Positions 1 to 5,698 of a stretch of 5,698 nucleotides of DNA are shown in pieces. The DNA is taken from contig JAKAWM010000204.1 of assembly GCA_021827285.1 (NCBI GenBank), positions 1 to 5,698 of the forward strand. Direction: 5' to 3'. Under the pieces are notes generated by a model. It did not search any database and was not told the DNA's origin. It saw only the letters and a program-made list of their open reading frames with translations. Source of the DNA: Actinomycetes bacterium. GTDB lineage: Bacteria > Actinomycetota > Acidimicrobiia > Acidimicrobiales > Palsa-688. Position numbers and translations under genes: made by a program. Position 1 is the first letter of the stretch, and each line of letters starts with the position of its first letter.

Positions 1-29
1 GTTGTGGTCTTCATGATATCTTGACGAAC

Positions 30-161
30 ATGGAACACCCCAAATACGAGGCACCCGTCTTGCGCAGGGAGGGAAGCTTAGCTGCCTTGACTGCCGCCAA
101 CACGTTGAACAGCTACAGCGACTCCTCGAGCAAAAGCGTACACACGGACGGTGTGTCTTGA
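30..161 (+). CDS. Lasso peptide precursor (A protein), 43 aa
   Basis: This short gene encodes the substrate of the cluster, a leader peptide followed by a lasso core. Seen in the sequence: Tyr6, Pro9, Leu11, Gly15 and Thr21, which fit the lasso leader pattern YxxPxLxxxG-x5-T. If cleavage follows Ala22, these residues fall at -17, -14, -12, -8 and -2. That is the register known from actinobacterial precursors, where Tyr-17, Pro-14 and Leu-12 contact the RRE protein and Thr-2 guides the peptidase. The core is residues 23-43. ATG 30 gives a normal 22-residue leader, but no clear Shine-Dalgarno precedes it. The frame stays open to the left edge, so TTG 21 or a start outside the window is possible. 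The gene precedes the cyclase, kinase and RRE genes on the same strand. Its product is Ser-rich and ends in Ser, which suits the kinase downstream. I am confident it is a lasso precursor, less so about the exact start. Confidence 0.9.
   Translation: MEHPKYEAPVLRREGSLAALTAANTLNSYSDSSSKSVHTDGVS
96..158 (+). other. Predicted lasso core peptide, 21 residues, Ala1-Asp9 ring
   Basis: The core is placed by the leader register, with Thr21 at -2. It begins at Ala23 and runs to the C-terminal Ser43. Asp31 (codon 120-122) is core position 9, so the predicted ring is the nine residues ANTLNSYSD, closed between the Ala1 amine and the Asp9 side chain. The 12-residue tail is hydrophilic, with a Ser cluster, Lys13, His16 and the ending DGVS. 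Ring sizes of 7-9 closed by Asp or Glu are usual for lasso peptides. Ala at position 1 is less common than Gly. The only other acidic core residue, Asp18, is too far away to form a normal ring. Candidate plugs are Lys13 or His16, since there is no aromatic residue in the tail. The structure is inferred, not shown. Confidence 0.8.
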
Positions 162-166
162 GACAC
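140..166 (+). promoter_or_regulatory. Overlapping, mutually exclusive small hairpins at the precursor stop codon
   Basis: ACACAC at 140-145 can pair with GTGTGT at 151-156 across a 5-nt loop. GTGTC at 153-157 can instead pair with GACAC at 162-166 across a TTGA loop that contains the stop codon. The two share bases 153-156 and so exclude each other. No T-tract follows, so this is not a classical intrinsic terminator. It could affect stability or processing of the precursor mRNA. The arms are short and chance is a real alternative. Confidence 0.3.
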
Positions 167-170
167 TAAA

Positions 171-256
171 TCAGGAGTGACCTGCAGAGAGGGAAGGACT
201 ACTGAGCTGTTCCATTGTGGGCTCTGGTTTGTAACTTCTCTGCAGGTGTCCTCTGA
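171..256 (+). repeat. Inverted repeat between precursor and cyclase genes
   Basis: ACCTGCAGAGA at 180-190 is exactly complementary to TCTCTGCAGGT at 237-247. The pairing continues imperfectly outward to TCAG 171-174 and CTGA 253-256. The 46-nt loop contains only weak further pairing. Transcribed, this would be a long stem-loop just after the precursor gene. Hairpins in this position are commonly thought to let a RiPP precursor be expressed more strongly than its enzymes, by partial termination or by protecting the upstream mRNA. There is no U-run after it, so RNA stabilisation fits better than termination. The function is inferred. Confidence 0.5.
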
Positions 257-297
257 CTAAGCATTGTTGTTTAGGCATCCGGTTCGACGGGCCTTCG

Positions 298-313
298 GTG
301 AGCAGCTGCTCGC
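298..313 (+). promoter_or_regulatory. Palindrome just upstream of a ribosome binding site
   Basis: GAGCAGCTGCTC at 300-311 is a perfect 12-bp palindrome. At RNA level it extends to 298-313 with one G-U pair. It ends 3 nt before the AGGAG at 317-321. It could be an operator for a dimeric regulator or a small hairpin affecting ribosome access. Nothing else in the sequence decides between these and chance. Confidence 0.3.
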
Positions 314-413
314 TTTAGGAGCTATGGGTTGTGGCGGTTATCATTCGTTGCTCGGGTGCCAGCGACATTATACGCGAATCCAAGGGGCGAGCCGCGAGAC
401 CTCGGTCGTGACC

Positions 414-420
414 GGAGGAG
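414..420 (+). promoter_or_regulatory. Strong ribosome binding site for the cyclase start at GTG 428
   Basis: GGAGGAG lies 7 nt before GTG 428 and is the best Shine-Dalgarno sequence in the window. A competing site, AGGAG at 317-321, lies 7 nt before TTG 329 in the same frame. I prefer GTG 428 because both the codon and its Shine-Dalgarno are stronger. The two starts differ by 33 residues. Confidence 0.55.
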
Positions 421-427
421 GGTGTGC

Positions 428-1648
428 GTGAGCCCGCATGACGAGAGGACGTCTCGTTTATTAGACGTCCCAGGCGATTTGAGGATTGAGTCGGTTGAAG
501 GCATGTCGTCGCTTGAGACCGCGGTTGGTTTTGTGTTTGGCACTGAAAGCCCTGAACCAATACGCGGCAGCGAGGACCGTACTGCCTCCGAGCTTGTAGA
601 AACGTTGGCGGCCTTGTTGGTCCCAGCGTTGCTGCGTCAACCGTGTATAATTGAGTTCTCGGGCGGTCGGGATTCTTCGGTTTTGTTGGCGGTGGCCTTG
701 ATGGTTGCCCGCCGGGAGGGGCTTGAGGAGCCTGTAGCAGCCACGAAGCGCCACCCAGGGGTGAGCGAATCACGAGAAGACGAGTGGCAGGAGGGCTTGG
801 TCCGTCATCTCGGTGTCACCGAGTGGGTCAAACTGGATTTCGAAGACGAGCTCGATCTAGTTGGCCCACTTGCTCAACAGTTCCTCTCTCGCTATGGCGT
901 GGTTTGGCCGCCGATGCTGTGGTCCATGTGGCCTTTCCTGCAGCTCGCCAAGGGTGGGGCACTGGTGAGCGGGGAAGGTGGTGATGAGATGTTTGGGCCC
1001 CGGCGCTCAACGCCGGTTGCACGGCTGCTCTACGAGAGGGAAATGAGCAAGTCGGTAATAAAGCGCAGCGCGTTGGCTATCGCACCGAGGCCTTTTAGAC
1101 AGGCGGTTCTGAGCCGGCACAAAGAGCAGCCCAGGGTTCCGTGGCTGCGCCCGCGTGGCCTCGCGGCCGTGACGGACCTGATAAGGAAGGAGCGCCTTGC
1201 TGAACCGTTCGATTGGCCGGCAAGCCTTTTTTGGCAGCGAAGCTTGAGGCGCGAGGCTATTTTCCTGCGCAATGCGGCAAGGCTGGCCGCCGCAGCCGAT
1301 GTTCTCCGCGTGGTACCTTTCCTGGAGGCCTCTTTTCTGAGAGCTTTGGGCCGCACAGGTGGTCGTCTCGGCTACGCGAGCCGGACAGCGGTGTTGCGTG
1401 CCAACTTCAGCGGCCTGCTTCCCGATGATGTGCTCTGTCGGTCGACCAAGGCCGTGTTCAACCGCTCTTGGTTCGCCAGGCATACTCGGGACTTTGTGGC
1501 TAGGTGGGATGGCTCAGGGGTAGAGACAGACCTGGTGGATCCCGAGGTGCTCCGGTCGGAGTGGTCGAGAGAGCGCCCCAACGCGTTGAGCGACGCTCTT
1601 TTGCAGTCGGCCTGGCTTGCCCAGACGGACCCGCCTGTGCGACCCTAG
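428..1648 (+). CDS. Lasso cyclase, asparagine-synthetase-like (C protein), short form
   Basis: This enzyme is predicted to use ATP to adenylate the core Asp9 side chain and close the macrolactam with the core N-terminus. From GTG 428 it has 406 residues. Visible motifs are the pyrophosphate loop SGGRDSS (residues 78-84; the family usually has SGGLDSS), an acidic SESREDEW segment (112-119), the SGEGGDEMFG motif (181-190), PFLEASF (297-303) and a conserved-looking C-terminal region with RSTKAVFN (338-345) ending LLQSAWL. Typical lasso cyclases have about 600 residues, with an N-terminal class II glutaminase-like domain. Here the synthetase domain starts within the first few dozen residues, and even the longer start at TTG 329 (439 aa) leaves no room for that domain. 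The neighbouring precursor, kinase and RRE genes argue against primary asparagine synthesis. The stop is 6 nt before the next candidate start, so the genes are probably co-transcribed. Confidence 0.88.
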   Translation: MSPHDERTSRLLDVPGDLRIESVEGMSSLETAVGFVFGTESPEPIRGSEDRTASELVETLAALLVPALLRQPCIIEFSGGRDSSVLLAVALMVARREGLEEPVAATKRHPGVSESREDEWQEGLVRHLGVTEWVKLDFEDELDLVGPLAQQFLSRYGVVWPPMLWSMWPFLQLAKGGALVSGEGGDEMFGPRRSTPVARLLYEREMSKSVIKRSALAIAPRPFRQAVLSRHKEQPRVPWLRPRGLAAVTDLIRKERLAEPFDWPASLFWQRSLRREAIFLRNAARLAAAADVLRVVPFLEASFLRALGRTGGRLGYASRTAVLRANFSGLLPDDVLCRSTKAVFNRSWFARHTRDFVARWDGSGVETDLVDPEVLRSEWSRERPNALSDALLQSAWLAQTDPPVRP

Positions 1649-1654
1649 GCAACA

Positions 1655-4588
1655 TTGAGGGACCAACCGCCCTGCCCTGGGGGCCGAGGTGAGGCAGGTA
1701 AACCATGCTGGCCGCCGGTCGAATTGCGTATGCCTTATGGTGAGTTGCGTGCCTGGCTTGTACAACTCCTGGCTGCGGCGTCGGAGCAGACCACCGAGGC
1801 TAGGCAAGATTTCGTGCTGGACGCCTACTTGGTTGCGTGTGCCTTGTACCAGTGCCAAGCTGACAGGTCCCCCGCCCATCTGTCTCTGGGTTTAGGGCCT
1901 GTCCCCGGAAAACTTGTGCGTTTGATAGACGTCCTGGCGGATGAAGTGATGAGGTCCAGAGATCCTCGTGATGGGAGGGGCCCGGACCGGATTATGGCGC
2001 CGATGCAGCGCTTGAAGTCAATCTCAGCTCAGTTCAGCTTCTCGCCAGATCACTGGCGGCGGGTGGCTGGTATGCGGGCCAAGCTACCGGCGTGCTTCAG
2101 GAGCATGGACCTTTGCCCTGAAGACTGTGCGAGCCTCGCTTCGCTACTCGTTGCGGAAACAAGATTGCCTGAGGTCTCCACCCGGGGTGTCCTAGTAGCC
2201 GGAGTGAGGACGTCCGGTTGCTACCTAGCCCCGCTGGTGGTTGCCGCCCTGCGCGCGCGTGGTGTGAGGTCACATGGCTGGGTAACGGTCCGTCCAGACA
2301 AAGAGCGCCGGCCGCAAGGGTTGGACCGCTGGACCTCGCGGCGTGCCGCAAGAGCTGGTGCCGAAGGCAGCGTCGTGGCGATTGTGGACGACCCTCCGGC
2401 GACCGGAGAAAGCGTGCGACAGGTGGCCAGTCTCCTGAGCAGTCATCTTCCGTCGAAAACGGACCTGGTTGCGTTGCTTCCGTCCTTGGGGCCGAGTGGG
2501 CAGCTTGTGGCCCATGACGCGATCTCTTCTCATGTCACCCTGGCATGGGACGACTGGCACGTGGTCCAGCAACTGCGGCCTGACAGGCTGCGTGCCGTGC
2601 TTCAGCAATCGCTGGTAGGGCGGAGCGTGGCAGGATTGAACGGGGAGGAGCTCACTGTCTGGGAATGCGTCTCTGTAGAGGCAGGGCGGCTTTCGAACCC
2701 CGGCCGGGGGCACACAAGTTGCCACGTGCGAGCGACCTTGGCGACCCGCCAAGCTGGCCCTGTCGTCTGCGATCTCCTAGTCCAAGGCGTCGGGGTCGGG
2801 TACTTGGGAGCTCACGCCCTCGAAGTGCACAGGCGCCTACAACACTGGTTGCCACGAGCTTACGGCGTCGTGGATGGTTTGCTTGTTCGGGACTATTTTC
2901 CGGAAAGAAGCCGAGTCTCAGAGCTAGATTTCCGACAAAACGCATACATGCGCCATGCCATAGTCGGCTACGTGAGCGAACGGGCTGGCAAGCTTGCCCT
3001 GGACGACAAGGTGGCTTCGGGCCGGCGCTACCTGGGCATCCTGTCAATGGGTGGGCACCATGCCAGTCGCCCCGTTCCGAGTCCCTGGCGAGTGCTAGTG
3101 GACGCGTGCGGGCCTTGGAGGGGCGCTCTGGGTCGCCTGTCCCGGGAAAAGGCGCTGGCAGCGGAAAGGCAGTTTGTGGCGGGCACGCTGCCCTGCCTGA
3201 TCGACGGGGATATGGGCCCGCACCGGTGGTACCTGGTGGGTGGCAAGGGACTGTACAAAACTGCGGCGCACCAAAGAGCCCTGTCGAATTACGACCTGGA
3301 GTGTGCGGACGCGATGTTCGACGCGGTTGGCGCTGCCACGGGAGCCTGGCCTCCTCCGTCGCGCCATTGGGCCCCTGGTCCAGGTGAGCACCTCGGGGGA
3401 ACCAACCGCGAGGAAGCACTGGCTGACCTGGCTGAGCGGGAGCGTCTAAACAGAGAGTTCCGTCTGGGCTGGGAGGGGGTGACGGGGGGGCCTGCTGATG
3501 CCGGGCGGTGGCTCGCCTACACGCTCTTTCAGCACTTGGCGGCTTCGCGGGATCTGCTTAGAGCCGCGGTCACCTACGGTGACCGCGGCTCTGACCAGGT
3601 GCTCGCGCTGAGGGGATGGCTGCACGGGCAGTTGGCCAACCGAGCATTGCAACGGCATCTGGGCCCCCTTTACGGGCCGACGTTGCGCCCCGCAAGGCCC
3701 GCCTCGTCTATTGTGGCCGTGGACATCGACGGAGTATTGGAAACCTATTGGATGGGAATGCCGGCAGCAAGTGCTGTCGGCCTGTCCTCGCTCCGAGCGT
3801 TGGCTGCCCACGGGTTGTGCCCTGTGTTGGCAACAGGTCGGCCTTTGGAGGAGTTGCGCTCGCGGTGCGCTGCGTACGGCCTAGAAGGCGGTGTCGCCGA
3901 GTACGGCTCGAGCATCTGGGTGACTTCGGAGGCGGTCGCTGTGACGCTGGTGCCAGCCGAGGGTGCCGACGCATTGCGGGCCCTGTGTGCTGTGCTGGAT
4001 GGGTTGCCTCGTGTCTTTCTGCACCCTGGGACCATGGCGAGCGTACGCGCAAGCGTGATAACTGCGGAAGGGTTCTTGGCCCTCCCCTTGGAACTAGCCG
4101 AGCGGGCCATTGCCATAGCAGGAGCTAAGAGTGTCCTTGATCTCCACCAGGGCCGCTTTCAGACGGACTTTGTTGTGGCAACGGTGGACAAGGTGAAGGG
4201 GCTTGAGGCGCTGGCAAAGCGGTTGACTTCGGCTGAGATTGGCACTGGATGGCTGGCGGCAGCTGTTGGCGATGACGAGCCGGACGTGGAGATGCTCCGG
4301 TCTGCAGAGGTTGCGTTTGTGCCCGATCGGTGCTCGAGGTCAGCTAGAGATGCGGCGAGCGTTGTGGTGCGCGGCGACCAGGCGCAAGTGCTGCCCAGGC
4401 TCGCAAGCCAGCTCATAGGGCACCGGCCGGGCGCGTGCGGCCTTTGCCGTAAGGTTGGTGGACAAAGTGAGGGCCTTGGCGCAGTCCTTGACGGTTTGCT
4501 CGACGTCCGCCACGCCTCTGGTGTCCGGCGCTGGCTAGGGACCAATCGCGCGGTTCGCCAGCGCAGAGATCGCCGAGCTGGAGCTTAG
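1655..4588 (+). CDS. Large fusion protein: PRTase domain, phosphotransferase-like region, HAD phosphatase domain
   Basis: This 977-residue protein is not a standard lasso enzyme. Residues 30-170 look helical and unassigned. Residues 170-300 look like a type I phosphoribosyltransferase: GVLVAGVRTSG (178-188), then the PRPP-binding loop VVAIVDDPPATGES (240-253). Residues 330-565 may be a degenerate aminoglycoside-phosphotransferase-like fold, from LIDGDMGPHRW (515-525), Lys535, His539 and MFDAVGAA (554-561); this is tentative. Residues 686-920 are a Cof-type HAD domain: AVDIDGVLE (688-696; Asp690, Asp692), LATGRP (725-730), DKVKG (845-849) and VGDDEPDVEM (871-880). A tail with CGLC (928-931) and an Arg-rich end follows. 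No signal peptide or membrane segment is evident, so it is probably cytosolic. TTG 1655 has only a weak TAGG site; ATG 1730 is a good alternative, since the first 25 residues are Pro/Gly-rich and unlike the rest. It sits between the cyclase and kinase genes, which suggests a tailoring role. The substrate is unknown. Confidence 0.85.
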   Translation: MRDQPPCPGGRGEAGKPCWPPVELRMPYGELRAWLVQLLAAASEQTTEARQDFVLDAYLVACALYQCQADRSPAHLSLGLGPVPGKLVRLIDVLADEVMRSRDPRDGRGPDRIMAPMQRLKSISAQFSFSPDHWRRVAGMRAKLPACFRSMDLCPEDCASLASLLVAETRLPEVSTRGVLVAGVRTSGCYLAPLVVAALRARGVRSHGWVTVRPDKERRPQGLDRWTSRRAARAGAEGSVVAIVDDPPATGESVRQVASLLSSHLPSKTDLVALLPSLGPSGQLVAHDAISSHVTLAWDDWHVVQQLRPDRLRAVLQQSLVGRSVAGLNGEELTVWECVSVEAGRLSNPGRGHTSCHVRATLATRQAGPVVCDLLVQGVGVGYLGAHALEVHRRLQHWLPRAYGVVDGLLVRDYFPERSRVSELDFRQNAYMRHAIVGYVSERAGKLALDDKVASGRRYLGILSMGGHHASRPVPSPWRVLVDACGPWRGALGRLSREKALAAERQFVAGTLPCLIDGDMGPHRWYLVGGKGLYKTAAHQRALSNYDLECADAMFDAVGAATGAWPPPSRHWAPGPGEHLGGTNREEALADLAERERLNREFRLGWEGVTGGPADAGRWLAYTLFQHLAASRDLLRAAVTYGDRGSDQVLALRGWLHGQLANRALQRHLGPLYGPTLRPARPASSIVAVDIDGVLETYWMGMPAASAVGLSSLRALAAHGLCPVLATGRPLEELRSRCAAYGLEGGVAEYGSSIWVTSEAVAVTLVPAEGADALRALCAVLDGLPRVFLHPGTMASVRASVITAEGFLALPLELAERAIAIAGAKSVLDLHQGRFQTDFVVATVDKVKGLEALAKRLTSAEIGTGWLAAAVGDDEPDVEMLRSAEVAFVPDRCSRSARDAASVVVRGDQAQVLPRLASQLIGHRPGACGLCRKVGGQSEGLGAVLDGLLDVRHASGVRRWLGTNRAVRQRRDRRAGA
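3560..3592 (+). repeat. Perfect 15-bp inverted repeat inside the fusion gene
   Basis: AGAGCCGCGGTCACC (3560-3574) and its exact reverse complement (3578-3592) flank TAC. Two further base pairs, one of them a G-U wobble, extend the stem in RNA. It encodes about residues 636-646, in the linker between the middle region and the HAD domain. The GC-rich stem would be very stable, but no T-tract follows, so an intrinsic terminator is unlikely. It may be a translational pause between domains, a protein-binding palindrome or an inserted repeat. None of these is shown. Confidence 0.75.
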
Positions 4589-4597
4589 CAGGTACAA

Positions 4598-5488
4598 ATG
4601 GTGGGAGTTGACGCCCCAGCCAGCACGGAGACAGGAGCCGCTTACGGGCTACGCCTGGCCGGGTCTTTCAGCCCGGCCCTGGCGGGCCTCGTTGCGGTGT
4701 CAGCAGAGCACGCTGGGTGGCCTTTGGCGCGCCTCTCCTGGGGCGAGCACGTTGGGCCGCGGCCCCCAGAGGTGCGCAGCGCACATTGCGCCCTCGTTTA
4801 CACCCTGGGTGGCTTCGTTAGCTCACGGCGGGAACCGCTGGCGATTGACGTGAGGGCTTGTTATTCGCCGACGGCAGCCACTGTCGTGCACCCCTACCTG
4901 GCATCGGCGGCACGGGTCGTGGCGCACTGGACCGGACGCTCCAGTTACTACGGCGGGAGCTTCGTGCTTGGTGAAGCCGCTTGGGCGTTGCTCGGGAAGC
5001 GCGGCACAGGGAAGACGACTTTGTTGTGCGAGCTGGCGAGGCTGGGCTTCCCAGTCCTTTCTGACGACGTGACGGTCCTCGACGGGATGCGAGCGCTGGT
5101 GGGGCCACGCTTGCTGGCGGTGCGGGACTTGACGCTGGCGCGTGGCCTGGCGCAACTGCCGGAGAGATCTTCGGTGGCGGGTCTACACCTTGTGCGTGCA
5201 GGCTCGTGCCCAACCGAAGCGCCGTTCGGGGGATGGGTTTTATTAGAGCGTGGGCCAAGGGTGTCGTTGAAGAGGCTGGACGCGCTCGAGCTTGTGCGGA
5301 GGGTGGCACCCTGGGTATCGGTTTGTCCCGACACGCCGGGACTGTTGCTAGAGTGGTTGGCACTTCCTGCTTGGGTGTTGGAACTGCCCGAACCCGGGTC
5401 GGTGCCCGGGAGAGACAACGTTGAACTTGCGGCTGTCGCCGTTGTTGAAGCACTGCTCAGTTTCGGTTTGCGCCAGAGTCAACGGTGA
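4598..5488 (+). CDS. HPr-kinase-like lasso precursor kinase
   Basis: This protein is predicted to phosphorylate the C-terminal Ser of the lasso precursor, as reported for the HprK-related kinases of the paeninodin type. It has 296 residues. The Walker A loop is GKRGTGKT (133-140) and the following SDD (155-157) sits at the HprK ADD position, with no gap between the two motifs. Around them, AWALLGKRGTGKTTLLCELA is typical of HprK-related proteins in RiPP clusters. The residue matching the conserved His of bacterial HPr kinase (HG, 15 residues before the loop) is Tyr118 here, in YYGGSF. The N-terminal 110 residues match nothing I can name. ATG 4598 follows AGCAGG with 5 nt spacing; GTG 4601 is the next option. 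The gene begins 9 nt after the fusion gene and ends 18 nt before the RRE gene. The precursor's terminal Ser43 supports the role; a Ser within the tail could be the target instead. Confidence 0.85.
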   Translation: MVGVDAPASTETGAAYGLRLAGSFSPALAGLVAVSAEHAGWPLARLSWGEHVGPRPPEVRSAHCALVYTLGGFVSSRREPLAIDVRACYSPTAATVVHPYLASAARVVAHWTGRSSYYGGSFVLGEAAWALLGKRGTGKTTLLCELARLGFPVLSDDVTVLDGMRALVGPRLLAVRDLTLARGLAQLPERSSVAGLHLVRAGSCPTEAPFGGWVLLERGPRVSLKRLDALELVRRVAPWVSVCPDTPGLLLEWLALPAWVLELPEPGSVPGRDNVELAAVAVVEALLSFGLRQSQR

Positions 5489-5506
5489 GAGATAACTGGA
5501 GAAGCC

Positions 5507-5698
5507 ATGAAAGTTCGTAGTGAGGACGTGATGTGGAGAGAGGTGGCCGGTGAGGTGGTCATCTTGGATCTCAAGACTTCCACGTACCTGAGCACGAATG
5601 CCACCGGGACGTGTCTATGGAAGCTGCTTCAAGAAGACTGCACCCTCAAGGATTTGCAGGCATCCGTGGTGGAGACGTACGGAGTTGACATCGAGACG
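5507..5698 (+). CDS. PqqD-like RRE protein (lasso B1), 3' end outside the window
   Basis: This is the N-terminal 64 residues of a small PqqD-family protein, cut by the window edge while still in frame. Proteins of this family are RiPP recognition elements: a winged-helix fold that binds the leader peptide and presents it to the B2 leader peptidase. Visible features are the pattern VMWREVAGEVVILDLKT (8-24), then STYLSTNATGTCLWKLL (25-41), which match the beta-hairpin and first helix of lasso B1 proteins, followed by a second helix ending at TYGVDIE. Full-length members have about 80-100 residues, so roughly 20-35 are missing. GGAG at 5498-5501 lies 5 nt before ATG 5507. The leader's Tyr-17, Pro-14 and Leu-12 are the expected ligands. 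A transglutaminase-like B2 peptidase gene normally follows. Confidence 0.92.
   Translation, partial: MKVRSEDVMWREVAGEVVILDLKTSTYLSTNATGTCLWKLLQEDCTLKDLQASVVETYGVDIET

Noticed and set aside
1..29. Promoter for the precursor gene
   Set aside because: Too little upstream sequence is present, and no convincing -35/-10 pair with correct spacing is visible.
177..260. 27-codon GTG frame in the spacer
   Set aside because: It has no Shine-Dalgarno and no lasso leader motif, and it lies across the inverted repeat, which better explains the sequence.
324..431. 35-codon ATG frame as a second precursor peptide
   Set aside because: The leader has no Tyr-x-x-Pro-x-Leu pattern and no suitable core, and its AGGAG is only 2 nt from the ATG. 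It is kept only as a possible coupling ORF.
428..1648. Primary-metabolism asparagine synthetase B
   Set aside because: There is no glutaminase domain, and the neighbours are a lasso precursor, a precursor kinase and an RRE protein.
2652..3419. Long minus-strand open frame of 255 codons
   Set aside because: It is antisense to the fusion gene, its translation is Pro/Arg-rich with no recognisable domain, and the + strand frame there has a continuous meaningful protein.
3560..3592. Intrinsic transcription terminator
   Set aside because: The stem is strong but no T-tract follows, and it lies within an intact open reading frame that continues for about 1 kb.
4818..5453. Minus-strand open frame of 211 codons
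   Set aside because: It is a shadow of the HprK-like gene, whose Walker A and SDD motifs prove the + strand frame; the antisense translation is low-complexity.

Overview
The window carries most of a lasso-peptide (RiPP) biosynthetic operon. All genes lie on the + strand and are tightly packed. The sequence is GC-rich, uses GTG and TTG starts, and its proteins resemble actinobacterial lasso enzymes, so an actinomycete is the most likely host. The base composition looks less extreme than in Streptomyces. This host assignment is judged by eye, not by a database search.

Layout: (1) 30-161, a 43-codon lasso precursor whose leader has Tyr, Pro, Leu, Gly and Thr at -17, -14, -12, -8 and -2 relative to a 21-residue core. 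The core starts with Ala, has Asp at position 9 and ends in Ser. (2) 162-427, a spacer with several inverted repeats and two candidate ribosome binding sites. (3) 428-1648 (or from TTG 329), an asparagine-synthetase-type lasso cyclase that lacks the usual N-terminal glutaminase-like domain. (4) 1655-4588, a very large protein combining a phosphoribosyltransferase (PRTase) domain, a possible phosphotransferase-like middle region and a C-terminal HAD phosphatase domain. (5) 4598-5488, an HPr-kinase-like protein of the type that phosphorylates the C-terminal Ser of lasso precursors. (6) 5507 to the window end, the start of a PqqD-like RRE protein (lasso B1). The leader peptidase (B2) and an exporter are expected just beyond the right edge but are not visible.

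How the parts probably work together: the RRE protein binds the Tyr-Pro-Leu leader motif. A B2 protease outside the window would cut after residue 22. The cyclase adenylates Asp31 and closes an Ala1-Asp9 macrolactam around the tail. The kinase phosphorylates the terminal Ser43. The part with no obvious precedent is the 977-residue PRTase/HAD fusion inside the operon. It could add a PRPP-derived group to the peptide or make a small molecule used in tailoring; both are inferences. An exact 15-bp inverted repeat inside that gene and the hairpin-rich spacer after the precursor gene are further unexplained structures.
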